36,229 bases of DNA from Rhodoferax sp. (GTDB lineage: Bacteria > Pseudomonadota > Gammaproteobacteria > Burkholderiales > Burkholderiaceae_C): assembly GCA_018063505.1 (NCBI GenBank), contig JAGPBF010000016.1:1-36229 (forward strand), in the 5' to 3' direction. A program made the position numbers and the translations under genes. The notes under the pieces were generated by a model that did not search any database, was not told the origin of the DNA, and saw nothing but the letters and a program-made list of their open reading frames with translations. Every line of letters begins with the position of its first letter. The first letter of the stretch is position 1. This document shows positions 10,243 through 19,466 of the stretch, in pieces.

Positions 10243-11856
10243 ATGCAAGCAAGAACAAGAGCAAGAAAAACGGCAACGAACCTGATCCCGCCCCGGCTGC
10301 ATTGCCTGGCCCTGTGCCTGGCACTCGGAACCCTGTCTACAGCCGCGCTGGCACAGACAGGCACATCGACGGAGCTCGCTGGCCCGACGCTGGAGGTGCA
10401 GCGTTATCTGATTGATGGCGGTGTTCCGCTGCCGGAGCCCGAAACGCAGGCCTTGTTGGCGCCGTTTGTGGGTCCGGGCAAGACCATGGCCGACATCGAA
10501 GGGGCCGCGCGCGCACTGGAGCGCCGGCTGCGTGACCGGGGATACGCTTTCCACCGGGTTTTCGTGCCGGAGCAAAAGCCGGTCGACGGCGTGGTGAAAC
10601 TGGGCATCGTCCAGATCCGGGTGGGCAAGGTCGAGGTGACCGGCAACACGTTTTTCTCCAGCGACAACATCCGGCGCAGCCTTGGCAGCCTGAAAGAGGG
10701 CGAGATACCCGAAGTGCGCACGCTGGGTCGTGACGTCACTGCCAGCAACGCCAATCCGGCCAAGCAGGTGACGGTGACTTTCAAGGAGTCCAGCGAAGCC
10801 AATCAGGTCGACGCCGAAATCAAGGTCAAGGATTCGGACCCGGTGAACTATTTCGCGGCACTGTCGCTGAACGAAAAAGTGACCGGCAGTGGCCCGTCGG
10901 CGCGCACGCGACGCATCAGTGGCGGATTCCAGCATTCCAATCTGTTCGACCGCGACCAGGTCATGACGGTGTCGTACACGACCGATCCGGGTTATCCGAA
11001 CAACGTGAGCCTGATCGGCGTTTACTACCAGGTACCGATCTACGGCACCGGCATGAACCTGTCGGCAGCCTATGTCAGCTCCGATGTCAACTCCGGCCAG
11101 GTCAGGCAGGGCGCCAATGTGTTCGACGTCAGCGGCAGTGGCCAGTTCGCCGGCGTGCGGCTGTCCAAGGCGCTGAACCGTGTGGGGCCCTTGCAGCAGA
11201 CGGTCGCCGTCGGCCTGGACGATCGCTATTTCAAGAACAGCACCACCTTCAATGGCGCGCAGATCCAGCCCAACGTCGGCTCACGGGTGTTGTCGCTGCA
11301 ATACACGCTGCGCAACGAGCCGGACTGGGGCGTGTACGCCGGCAGTGTCGATTACGCAGTCAATATCGGCGGCGGTACCGCGAACTCGGCGGCCAACCAT
11401 GCCGCCAATGGTGGCGACCGGAACTGGGACGCGATTCGCTACAGCCTGGAGGCCGCGACACTGGCTGGCAGCTGGCAACTGAGCGGGCGGCTCAAAGGCC
11501 AGTTTTCCAACGATTCTCTGATCGCGGGCGAACAATTCGGCCTGGGCGGTGCCAGTTCGGTGCGCGGCTTCTCGGATCGGGTGGTTGCCGGAGAGCGCGG
11601 TTACCAATGGAACGTCGAAGGCATGGGCCCGGGCATCGGTGAACTCAAAATTCGCCCGATCGTGTTTCTCGATGGAGGCCGGGTGTGGCTTCGCGGCGGC
11701 TCCAACGAGTCGTTGATGGCGGTCGGTATCGGCATGCGCATGGTCTACAACAAGATGCAGCTGGGTGTGGATCTGGCCAAGGCGTTGGACGGCCCACGCG
11801 CGGCGCCGTCAGGCAATCCGATCCGGTTGCACGTGGCGGCGACTTACCGGTTCTGA
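10243..11856 (+). CDS. TPS outer-membrane transporter, FhaC/ShlB/HecB family (TpsB)
   Basis: This is an outer-membrane secretion pore expected to export the TpsA protein encoded at 115-8730. The signal peptide ends at ALA near residue 36. POTRA-type modules follow (LEVQRYLIDGG..., then IRVGKVEVTGNTFFS), and the rest is a 16-strand-type barrel with the conserved GASSVRGFSDR motif, FLDGGRVW and a terminal phenylalanine (ATYRF). The family length is usually 530-590 residues; this one has 537. I chose the ATG at 10243 because AAGGG sits 7 bases upstream. An in-frame ATG at 10219, overlapping the FecR gene by 13 bases, would add 8 residues. The order tpsA-fecR-tpsB is a compact operon. The family is certain; the pairing with TpsA is inferred from linkage. 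Confidence 0.93.
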   Translation: MQARTRARKTATNLIPPRLHCLALCLALGTLSTAALAQTGTSTELAGPTLEVQRYLIDGGVPLPEPETQALLAPFVGPGKTMADIEGAARALERRLRDRGYAFHRVFVPEQKPVDGVVKLGIVQIRVGKVEVTGNTFFSSDNIRRSLGSLKEGEIPEVRTLGRDVTASNANPAKQVTVTFKESSEANQVDAEIKVKDSDPVNYFAALSLNEKVTGSGPSARTRRISGGFQHSNLFDRDQVMTVSYTTDPGYPNNVSLIGVYYQVPIYGTGMNLSAAYVSSDVNSGQVRQGANVFDVSGSGQFAGVRLSKALNRVGPLQQTVAVGLDDRYFKNSTTFNGAQIQPNVGSRVLSLQYTLRNEPDWGVYAGSVDYAVNIGGGTANSAANHAANGGDRNWDAIRYSLEAATLAGSWQLSGRLKGQFSNDSLIAGEQFGLGGASSVRGFSDRVVAGERGYQWNVEGMGPGIGELKIRPIVFLDGGRVWLRGGSNESLMAVGIGMRMVYNKMQLGVDLAKALDGPRAAPSGNPIRLHVAATYRF

Positions 11857-11872
11857 CCCGGCGTGGCGTCCG

Positions 11873-12409
11873 TCAGCCTCCGGCGGCCGCCGGATCTGTG
11901 CCGTGGGCCTTCAGACCGGCAGGGGCGGGCAGCTGCAGCTGCGCGCGCAGCGCCACCCGTACGCAGTCCTTCAGATGTTGCTCGCCAAGGTAACGCACCG
12001 CCGAATAACCGACCACTGCTGCCACGGCTTGTCCGGCGAAGGGTACATATTTGGCGGCCTGCGCCGTCGTCAGCCGCATGCCGACGGTCTGGGCAGCCCG
12101 CAGCACCAGCTCCTTGCTGATGAATTTGCCGATCAGCACCGATCCAACCCCGCTGATGGCTTTCTGCACCTGGTCACGCTGGCTCGGCCCGAGCCGCGCC
12201 ATCTGCTCCGGTGTCAGGCCGAAGCGGGCATTGATTTGCGGAATCAGCCGGGACAGCAGAGCCGCATCGACGGCCCAGTCCAGCCCGGGAATCGGCACCA
12301 TGCTGGCTCCGGCAGCCACCAGGGAGCGGCGGTGCAGCATCTTGCGGCAGTCGCGTACGACCTCTGTGAGAGCAGCATGGCCTTGGGCGAGTTGAAGAGA
12401 ACTGGGCAT
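11873..12409 (-). CDS. Small EcsC/DUF697-like protein of unknown function
   Basis: The product is 178 residues and has no signal peptide. The segment with MVPIPGLDWAVDAALLSRL (about residues 38-56), followed by an amphipathic stretch, a Gly/Ala-rich hydrophobic segment (VGSVLIGKFI) and a second one near YVPFAGQAVAAVVGYSAV, resembles EcsC or DUF697 families, which are often membrane-associated. The match is from memory of family style, so the name is tentative. The gene is convergent with tpsB, with 16 bases between the stops, and is not part of either surface operon. No clear Shine-Dalgarno precedes the ATG at 12409. Confidence 0.6.
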   Translation of the reverse strand: MPSSLQLAQGHAALTEVVRDCRKMLHRRSLVAAGASMVPIPGLDWAVDAALLSRLIPQINARFGLTPEQMARLGPSQRDQVQKAISGVGSVLIGKFISKELVLRAAQTVGMRLTTAQAAKYVPFAGQAVAAVVGYSAVRYLGEQHLKDCVRVALRAQLQLPAPAGLKAHGTDPAAAGG

Positions 12410-12775
12410 CGATCGTCTGCGAAATGAAAATGATGAAAAGGCGGCAATGTCGTTTCACCGGCATTGGGGGGCTCAGCCGATTGGGCCATGGCCTCAGCCC
12501 TGAACACTTGGTGGTCGACCACAACCTCTGACCATATAGGTAAAGACCCTTGATTTGTGGAAATGATGCTACACAAGGATATATTGACGGTGGTCGTTGG
12601 GAGTCAATGGTTACAAGTGAAACCAAATTTGTCTAAACTGTGTCTTCATGCGTGCATTTGCCAACGCTTGGCCTCGTCTGGGCAAATCTATGCTGTTCGT
12701 CCTTGATGGGCCTCTCGACCGATAAGGCATCTTCAATTGACCAGACTCCCACCCCTGCAATCGTGCCCGCAGCGC
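12410..12775. promoter_or_regulatory. Divergent intergenic region, AT-richer, probable promoters
   Basis: About 365 bases separate two divergent genes, and this stretch is clearly more AT-rich than its surroundings, especially 12530-12640. Candidate elements are weak: TTGACG at 12584-12589 has no good -10 at normal spacing, and TAAACT at 12634-12639 is a 4/6 -10 match next to the palindrome CAAATTTG (12624-12631). A 7-base inverted repeat, ATTTGCC (12656-12662) with GGCAAAT (12681-12687), could form a hairpin with an 18-base loop in the leader of the autotransporter gene. I looked for a cyclic-di-GMP riboswitch core and did not see one. No convincing ORF is present. Confidence 0.4.
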
Positions 12776-15700
12776 ATGGTGGCAAAACGTGCAATCAATC
12801 GTTGGCTTGAGTTCCGCCGAGGATTGTGGCAACTGCTTGGCGCCGTTTTGCTGGTGCTGGTCGGTGCCGGCCCTGCAATGGCGCAGAACCAGGTATCTTT
12901 GGGGCGCGATGTCTATACCGCTGTAACGCCGCTTCTGTCCCAAAACTGTAAGAGTTGCCACTTCACGTTGGGCGAGTACAACCCAACGGACTTGCAAGGT
13001 TCCGGCCATCCTCAGGCTGCCAACAACCTGCAGCGCCTCATTGACGCTTTCAAACCGACAAATGGCAATACGTCCATGCCTTACGATGGCGTTGTCGGCC
13101 TGGGCAAGATGACGTTAGCGGTCGGCACTGCGGCGCTCAATCCGCCGAACTCGACCCAACTCAACCAGTTGTTCCAATTGGCGCTGTATATCGGGCAATA
13201 CAAGGCTCCCCTGTTCAAAGTGACGCAGCCGACCGTCGACCCTCTGTTGGCGATGAATGTGTTGTCCGGAGTGACCGGGACAAAAGACTTTTATTCGCGA
13301 ATCAGGGACGATGGCTCTGGCGGTGCAGCCCAGGATGGCGCCGGATTGGTCATCTCCAATACCACGGCCAACGCCGCAGTCGGAGGTGTCACGGCAGCGC
13401 AAGTGGCCGGCAATGCCACGGTCGCCTACAACGTCAGCTATCGATCTGTCGCCGGGTTTACGGGAGCGGACAATTTCAGGCTTTCGGTTGTCAACCCGTC
13501 CGGCAGCGCGTTCCAGACCATCGCCGTGAATGTGCTGGGTATCGACAGCGGCGCGTCGGGGTCGGGCAAAGTCGGGCAAGCCAGCGCTACGGTCTACACG
13601 ATCTCTTCCAACGATGCTACGGCCTCTGCGTTCAGTGCATCTGTGACCGGCCGTCCCGCGGGCGCCTCGCCCACGACGACGCTGGCGGACCTTGGTTTGA
13701 GCGTTGGCGGCAGCGTGGGTTGTGGCGCGGGACGATGTGCGGCAATCGCCGGAGCAATTCCAGCCCTTGCGGTGCCTGGCGACTACACCATCGTGGTGCA
13801 GGCCATGATCAATGGTGTCGTCAATCCGGGCACTGCTTCCAAAACCGTGACATTGACAGTTGCCGGGATCAACAGTGCCACAACCCTGGGCCCCCTGGCC
13901 CAGAATGGTGTCAATCAGACAAATTACAACATCACATCGTTCCCGGCCGCCACAAATGGCACCTACACGCTGGTGCCTTCGGCGGGTGGTCAGTTGCCGT
14001 CTTGGATCAGTGTCAACAATGGCTCTGGGCTGGTGACCTTTACACCGACTACTTCGGGACAATTCGATTTCACGATGGGTGCGACGACCTCCGGTGTACC
14101 CTCCTACACGGTTACGCAAAATCTGCGGATCACGGTCACTGCTGCGACGGCGCCGGTCATCACAACCAATATGCCGGCTTCGTCCTCGGGCGCCGCCGGT
14201 ACGGTCGGTACATCGGTCGTAGCGTCGAACTACACCATCAGCGCCAGCACTCCGCCAGCAATTGATGCTGGCAGCTACACCCTGGTGCCGGTGCCGCCTT
14301 CGATCAATCCGGGATTAGGCGTCAACGCCAACAGTGGCGCGATCACCGGGACACCTACTGCCAGCGGAATCTTCGTGCTCAGGCTAGGGGCGACCAATGC
14401 TGGCGGTACGGGGGTTGGCACAACGGACATCACGGTTCTGATCAATCCCAACACGGCCCCGGTCGTGAACAATATCGCGCCGCCCGATGGCAATGTCGGT
14501 GTGCCGTTCACGGGTTATTCGGTGACCGCGACTAATGTGCCGATCACCGCTTACGGGATTTTTGCTGGCAGCAGCATGCCACCGAATCTGTCCCTGAATA
14601 CGACCAACGGTGCCATTACTGGTACACCTGGAACCAGCGGCCTTTTCAAGACGAAGTTCACGGCGACCAATGCCGCTGGCACTAGCGTCCCGGTCGAGCT
14701 TGCATTCAACATCATCGCAGCTGGCAAACCGGTGATCACCAGTCCGACTTTTGCGAGTTATCAGGCAGGCGTCGAAATTGCCCCGCTGCAGATCGTGGCG
14801 ACCAATCCGGTTATCACCGGGTACCGGCAGACCGGATTGCCGCCTGGACTGGTGCTCGATACCGGGACCGGACAGATCACCGGTGTACCTTCCACGCCGG
14901 GCGTGTATCCCGTGAAGCTGGCCGCCAAGAACGATTTCCTGCCGACGGCCGACTTCGGAGCTGAAGTGACGGTGCAATTTACGGTGGGAATACCGGCGCC
15001 GACCAGTTGCGCAATGTCGGTTCCGCTGAACACAGCAACGACGCTGGATCTGGCGAGTTGTCTGTTTGCCGGGTTTTTGCCGACGGGGGTCACGATCGTG
15101 GCAACGCCGGCACATGGAACGGTGACGGTCAACGGCACCAAGGTTACCTACACACCGGTCAACAACTATTTCGGTTCCGATACGTTCACCTTTGTCGGCT
15201 CGGGGACCGGTGGAAAATCGCCACAAGGCACCGTGACGGTCACAGTGACTGGGCGCCCGGACCCGACGCAGGATGCAGTCGTTGCAGGCTTGTTGACGGC
15301 ACAGACAGATGCTGCACAGAGATTTTCGCGTGCCCAGATCTCGAATTTCCAGCGCCGCATGGAAACTTTGCACCGCAGCCCCGGCGCTCAGGGCCCAGTG
15401 GGATCCGGTTTGCAGGGGCGCATCGACACGCCCGCTTCCGTTGGATTTGGCAGCGCGGCTCTCGCTGGCGCTGGTGTGACGACTGCAGCGGCAACTGCCC
15501 CGGCAACTGCTACTGACTGGTTGGCCGCTCGAAATAACGCTGTGACGCCACAAACGCCGGGCGCAATCACGTCCTTGGCGGCGAACCATGCGCCTGCGGC
15601 GGCCCGGGAGTCGGACATCGTTCGCGCGCTGAGTGCCGGTCTGGGCGTCCAGTCCTTGCCGCTGGCCGAGTCGGTGATCTCGCTGGTGAAGAACCGGTCG

Positions 15701-17452
15701 GTCAACCTGTCGAGTGTGGGCTCGGGCCTGGGTCTCAACGCCAGTCCGGCGAGCGGTTCCGCTGGCAGTGTGAGTTACTGGGTTGAAGGCGTGGCCACAT
15801 TCGGCACCCGCGATGCCCAGGGCGGTTTCAGCAGCTCGGAGTTCAGCTCCGACGGCATCACGGTGGGTGTCGACAAGCGCTACAGCGACCAGCTGGCCTT
15901 GGGCATGGGGCTGGGGTACGCCCGCGACAAGACGCTGATCGGTACCGACGGCTCGGTCAATCGATCCAAGGGATATTCGCTGGCGGTCTATGGCAGCTAC
16001 CAGCCGACACCGACCACCTTCATCGATGGCTTGCTGGGCGTCGGTTCGCTGGACTTCAACTCTTCCAGGTTCGTTGCACCTATCAGCGATTTCGCGTATG
16101 GCAAGCGCAATGGAAGCCAGGTTTTTGGTGCGCTGACCGGAGGGTACGAGTGGCGCAACGGCAATATGCTGTTGTCGCCATATGGCCGGATCGATTTCTC
16201 CACCAGCCGCCTGGATACCAGCACCGAGACCGGCGCCGGAGCTTATGCGTTGCGCTACGTCCGGCAAACTTCGACCTCGGTCGAGGGCGCACTGGGCGTG
16301 CGGGCCGAATCCATCCATGCTGCCGATTTCGGTTATGCCGTGCCGCGCGTGCGGGTCGAATATCGCCATGAGTTCAAACGCTCCGGCGATGCCTATATCC
16401 AGTATGCGGATCAGGCCGGCGGACCCTTGTATCGTCTGCCATCGGCTGGCGGACCGCGCGATTCGATGGTGCTGGGTCTGGGAAGCGACTTCATCCTGCG
16501 TGATGGTCTGAGCCTGTCGATCGAGTACCAGTTGAGCCATTCATTCTCCAACGCGTCCACCCATGCGCTGCGCCTGCGCCTGAGCAAGGACTTCGACGTA
16601 CGGGGGCTGCCGCGCCTGTTATCCGAGAATGCCGAAGCGGCCCGCGATGAGCCGATCAACGTGCAGCTGGAAGCGGGCGCGGTATACGACGACAACGTGA
16701 CCCGCGCCAAGACCGGCGCCGATCGCCTGGGTGATCACTCCTATGCGCTCAATGTCGGCAAGGCTATCCGCCAGCAGCTGTCGGCCAATTCGCGCCTGCT
16801 GTGGACCGGCACCCTGGGCGGGGAGAAGTTCCGCAGCTACAACGGGCTCAGCCGTGTGTCGCTGACCGGCGAGGTCGAATACCAGTACCGTGCCTCGTCC
16901 GAATTCGATGAACCCACTTTGGGCGCATTTGCCCGCCTGACCGGCGAGGCGTTCGAGTCCGAACTGCGCGATGGCTACCGATTCAGTGCCGGTGTCTCGT
17001 TGCGCCAGCCGCTGACCGACCGGATCAGCATGTTTGCGGCCTTGTCACACAACCGGCGCAACGCCAGCAGCGACGTCTTCAGTACCGTGGACAACGCGAT
17101 CCGGGGCAATCTCGACTACGCGATCGACGACAAGCAAATCGTCTACCTGGGCGCGGAATACCGCAAGGGCGACATCGTGTCGACCGGCCGGGCGTCGCTG
17201 GAGAACGTTACCGTGGCCGATGTCTTTGCCCAGGACGATGCCTATCCGGGCGGCCAGATGTTCAGCTACCGGTTCCGGGGCGCCACGACCTTGCTGACCA
17301 TGGGCTACAACCTGGGATTGGGGCCGCGCGACTCGATCGATTTCTCATGGCGCCATATCCGGTCGACACCGGGGCTGCGCCCGTCCTTCGTGACCTCGCC
17401 ACGCAGCTACAAGGCCAATCAGCTGTCGGTGGTCTATCTGATGCGGTTTTAG
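12776..17452 (+). CDS. Cytochrome c-like/Ig-like autotransporter with a second barrel-like domain
   Basis: Numbering is from the ATG at 12776 (1558 residues). This start places the signal peptide (cleavage after AMA, about residue 36) correctly; an in-frame TTG at 12737 would add 13 residues. A c-type haem motif, CKSCH (C58, C61, H62), follows at once, with M101 in NTSMPYDG as a possible axial ligand. Four putative-Ig (He_PIG-like) repeats span about 365-742, marked by GAITGTP, GAITGTP and GQITGVP. Another Ig-like domain is at about 745-832. A helix resembling autotransporter pre-barrel linkers (QISNFQRRMETLH) is near 860. A type V autotransporter beta-domain spans about 995-1290, ending HALRLRLSKDF. 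A second set of amphipathic strands (about 1293-1558) ends in the terminal phenylalanine (LMRF). Function is unknown; surface-exposed redox or haem protein is an inference. The 3' end is coupled to the lipoprotein gene. Confidence 0.8.
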   Translation: MVAKRAINRWLEFRRGLWQLLGAVLLVLVGAGPAMAQNQVSLGRDVYTAVTPLLSQNCKSCHFTLGEYNPTDLQGSGHPQAANNLQRLIDAFKPTNGNTSMPYDGVVGLGKMTLAVGTAALNPPNSTQLNQLFQLALYIGQYKAPLFKVTQPTVDPLLAMNVLSGVTGTKDFYSRIRDDGSGGAAQDGAGLVISNTTANAAVGGVTAAQVAGNATVAYNVSYRSVAGFTGADNFRLSVVNPSGSAFQTIAVNVLGIDSGASGSGKVGQASATVYTISSNDATASAFSASVTGRPAGASPTTTLADLGLSVGGSVGCGAGRCAAIAGAIPALAVPGDYTIVVQAMINGVVNPGTASKTVTLTVAGINSATTLGPLAQNGVNQTNYNITSFPAATNGTYTLVPSAGGQLPSWISVNNGSGLVTFTPTTSGQFDFTMGATTSGVPSYTVTQNLRITVTAATAPVITTNMPASSSGAAGTVGTSVVASNYTISASTPPAIDAGSYTLVPVPPSINPGLGVNANSGAITGTPTASGIFVLRLGATNAGGTGVGTTDITVLINPNTAPVVNNIAPPDGNVGVPFTGYSVTATNVPITAYGIFAGSSMPPNLSLNTTNGAITGTPGTSGLFKTKFTATNAAGTSVPVELAFNIIAAGKPVITSPTFASYQAGVEIAPLQIVATNPVITGYRQTGLPPGLVLDTGTGQITGVPSTPGVYPVKLAAKNDFLPTADFGAEVTVQFTVGIPAPTSCAMSVPLNTATTLDLASCLFAGFLPTGVTIVATPAHGTVTVNGTKVTYTPVNNYFGSDTFTFVGSGTGGKSPQGTVTVTVTGRPDPTQDAVVAGLLTAQTDAAQRFSRAQISNFQRRMETLHRSPGAQGPVGSGLQGRIDTPASVGFGSAALAGAGVTTAAATAPATATDWLAARNNAVTPQTPGAITSLAANHAPAAARESDIVRALSAGLGVQSLPLAESVISLVKNRSVNLSSVGSGLGLNASPASGSAGSVSYWVEGVATFGTRDAQGGFSSSEFSSDGITVGVDKRYSDQLALGMGLGYARDKTLIGTDGSVNRSKGYSLAVYGSYQPTPTTFIDGLLGVGSLDFNSSRFVAPISDFAYGKRNGSQVFGALTGGYEWRNGNMLLSPYGRIDFSTSRLDTSTETGAGAYALRYVRQTSTSVEGALGVRAESIHAADFGYAVPRVRVEYRHEFKRSGDAYIQYADQAGGPLYRLPSAGGPRDSMVLGLGSDFILRDGLSLSIEYQLSHSFSNASTHALRLRLSKDFDVRGLPRLLSENAEAARDEPINVQLEAGAVYDDNVTRAKTGADRLGDHSYALNVGKAIRQQLSANSRLLWTGTLGGEKFRSYNGLSRVSLTGEVEYQYRASSEFDEPTLGAFARLTGEAFESELRDGYRFSAGVSLRQPLTDRISMFAALSHNRRNASSDVFSTVDNAIRGNLDYAIDDKQIVYLGAEYRKGDIVSTGRASLENVTVADVFAQDDAYPGGQMFSYRFRGATTLLTMGYNLGLGPRDSIDFSWRHIRSTPGLRPSFVTSPRSYKANQLSVVYLMRF

Positions 17453-17462
17453 GGAACAGACG

Positions 17463-19451
17463 ATGAAAAAGGGACGCTGGCTGCTTTATCCATGGATTGC
17501 CGCTACGGCATTGCTGCTGGTTGCGTGCGGCGGAGGTGGCGGGGGTGGCAGCACGACGGGCGACATCCAGACCAACGGGGACCGGGGTGCTTCGCAAGCC
17601 GTCGGTCTGGACCGATTTCTGCTGAACCCCAATCCACTTGTGCGGCCCGATCAACTGTTTGAGGTGGGTGAGGTCGAATATGCCAACGCCTACTATGAGG
17701 CGATCGATCCCACCAACGCCAAGGACACATTGGCGAAATGGAAGCTGGCAAACAACATCGGTGTTACCAGCGGCGGCCATACCGAATACTCGGTGATCAT
17801 CGGCGACCAGCGCGACCTGGGCTACGGCCGGCGCATGGTGGCGCACCGCAACCCGAATGGCACGCTGGCCTTTCTGGTCGAGAACTATCTCGTGGGGGCT
17901 TACGGCGGTTACACCCCGTTGAACCTGGAGGCAGCGATCAACAGGACTTCGAAATGGCACCTGGGAACCAACGCGATCGAGTTCAGCCCAGGTCCCAAAG
18001 CGGGTACGGCGGGACTTCCGGCCGACGGAAATTTCGTCAAGTTCTATACCTATGATCCGGTCACCGAGCAGCGGCTCACCACGCTGAGCCTGGACGGCCG
18101 GCCGGACAAGGCCATGCCCACCGTGTGTACGACCTGCCATGGCGGCCGTGGTGACCCGCTGACCCCACCGGATCCTGTGACTGGCAAAAAACTGTTTGCG
18201 AAAGTCATGAATGGCTATTCGCAGCATCGAGGCGATATGCAGGCACAACTGCACCCGTTCGAACCGGCATCGTTCGACTATTCGACGATTCCGGGTTTCA
18301 GCCGGTCCGAACAAGAAGCTGCGATCAAGGCGATCAACAAACTGGTGTTGTGCTCGATGCCGCTGCCCACCGGCACGGTGGCCGCCTTTCCCGAGGACAA
18401 CTGTCGCCGCGTGGCGACCAAAAACGAATACCAGGGGACAGCCGCAGTGCACCTCAAGGACATGTACGGTGGAGACGGTTTGCCCAACGCGACCTCGTTT
18501 ACAACCGACACCTATGTCGAACCATCCTGGAGCGTGGCCGGGCAATCGACGCTGTATCTCAACGTGCAGGCGCAAGCTTGCCGGGTCTGCCACCTGCTGC
18601 GCGGCACCGGGAACCAGTCCGACATCGACTTCGACACATTCCAGCATTTCGATGCCTACAAGGACCGCATCAAGGTGCATGTGGTCGATCGCGGCAACAT
18701 GCCGCTGGCCAAGCTGATCTACGATAAATACTGGAGCACGCCCGGCATGTTCCAGACCATGGGCACCTATCTTGGCGACACGAAAATGCCTGGGCGGCCC
18801 ATCGCAGATCCCGGGCCGGACCGGGTCGTCAAGCAGGGCGCGAGCACCTTGTCGGCTGCCATGAGCCTGTTCTCAAGCAGTTACCAGTGGTCGCTGCTCG
18901 GTGGCCCGCCCGGAGGTGCCGTGCTGACCAACGCGACCTCAGCCGCACCCACATTCACAGCCACGCAGGACGGGACCTATGAAGTGCGATTGGTGGCCAG
19001 CAACAGTGCCGGCACCGCCAGTGCCCCGGCTACGCTGACCATTGTCGTGGACAGTACCTTGCCGTATACACCGACCGCGTTGCGCTTTGCGCAGATCAAG
19101 ACACTGCTGCAGGCTGGTGCAGGTGGGTGCGATACCTGCCATCGGCCCGGTGGTGACGCGGGGGCAGTGCCGGCCGGCAGTGTCATTCCGCCGATCTGGT
19201 ATGTTGATTTCGACCGGGCTGCGACCGGCGATGCCAACGACGCGACCAACCTGCATTGGCTCTATACAGAGGTGCGCGGGCGCATCAACTTCACCGACAT
19301 CGTGGCCAGTCCTTTGTTGCGCAAACCGTCGGGTAACCATCACAACGGTGGTTCCCGGCCGGGCTTCAATGCCAGTCAGACGCCGGGCAATGTCGGCCGC
19401 GCCGATTACGACATGGTATTGAACTGGATTCTCAACGGCGCACCGGAGTAA
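17463..19451 (+). CDS. Putative outer-membrane tri-haem c-type cytochrome lipoprotein
   Basis: The product has 662 residues. A lipoprotein signal ends in LLVAC with C22 as the lipidated residue, followed by a seven-glycine tether. Three CxxCH motifs are visible: CTTCH (C222, C225, H226), CRVCH (C373, C376, H377) and CDTCH (C556, C559, H560). A PKD/Ig-like beta-sandwich lies at about 445-534 between the second and third. Candidate distal ligands include Met in RGNMPLAKL and DTKMPGRP and His in GNHHNGG. The Shine-Dalgarno AGGGA (17451-17455) overlaps the upstream stop, so it is translationally coupled to the autotransporter gene. The likely role is electron transfer or haem-linked chemistry at the outer membrane together with that protein. 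Three covalent haems are inferred from motifs only; the cytochrome family was not recognised. Confidence 0.75.
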   Translation: MKKGRWLLYPWIAATALLLVACGGGGGGGSTTGDIQTNGDRGASQAVGLDRFLLNPNPLVRPDQLFEVGEVEYANAYYEAIDPTNAKDTLAKWKLANNIGVTSGGHTEYSVIIGDQRDLGYGRRMVAHRNPNGTLAFLVENYLVGAYGGYTPLNLEAAINRTSKWHLGTNAIEFSPGPKAGTAGLPADGNFVKFYTYDPVTEQRLTTLSLDGRPDKAMPTVCTTCHGGRGDPLTPPDPVTGKKLFAKVMNGYSQHRGDMQAQLHPFEPASFDYSTIPGFSRSEQEAAIKAINKLVLCSMPLPTGTVAAFPEDNCRRVATKNEYQGTAAVHLKDMYGGDGLPNATSFTTDTYVEPSWSVAGQSTLYLNVQAQACRVCHLLRGTGNQSDIDFDTFQHFDAYKDRIKVHVVDRGNMPLAKLIYDKYWSTPGMFQTMGTYLGDTKMPGRPIADPGPDRVVKQGASTLSAAMSLFSSSYQWSLLGGPPGGAVLTNATSAAPTFTATQDGTYEVRLVASNSAGTASAPATLTIVVDSTLPYTPTALRFAQIKTLLQAGAGGCDTCHRPGGDAGAVPAGSVIPPIWYVDFDRAATGDANDATNLHWLYTEVRGRINFTDIVASPLLRKPSGNHHNGGSRPGFNASQTPGNVGRADYDMVLNWILNGAPE

Positions 19452-19466
19452 AGATGGTCCGATGGG

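Noticed and set aside
12570-12740. Cyclic-di-GMP riboswitch upstream of the autotransporter
   Set aside because: The conserved core sequences of that riboswitch were not found; only a simple inverted repeat is present.
14384-16540. Long minus-strand open frame (718 codons) opposite the autotransporter gene
   Set aside because: Its translation is Arg/His/Gln-rich without recognisable domains, and the plus strand has a coherent signal peptide, repeats and barrel. It is a GC-driven shadow.
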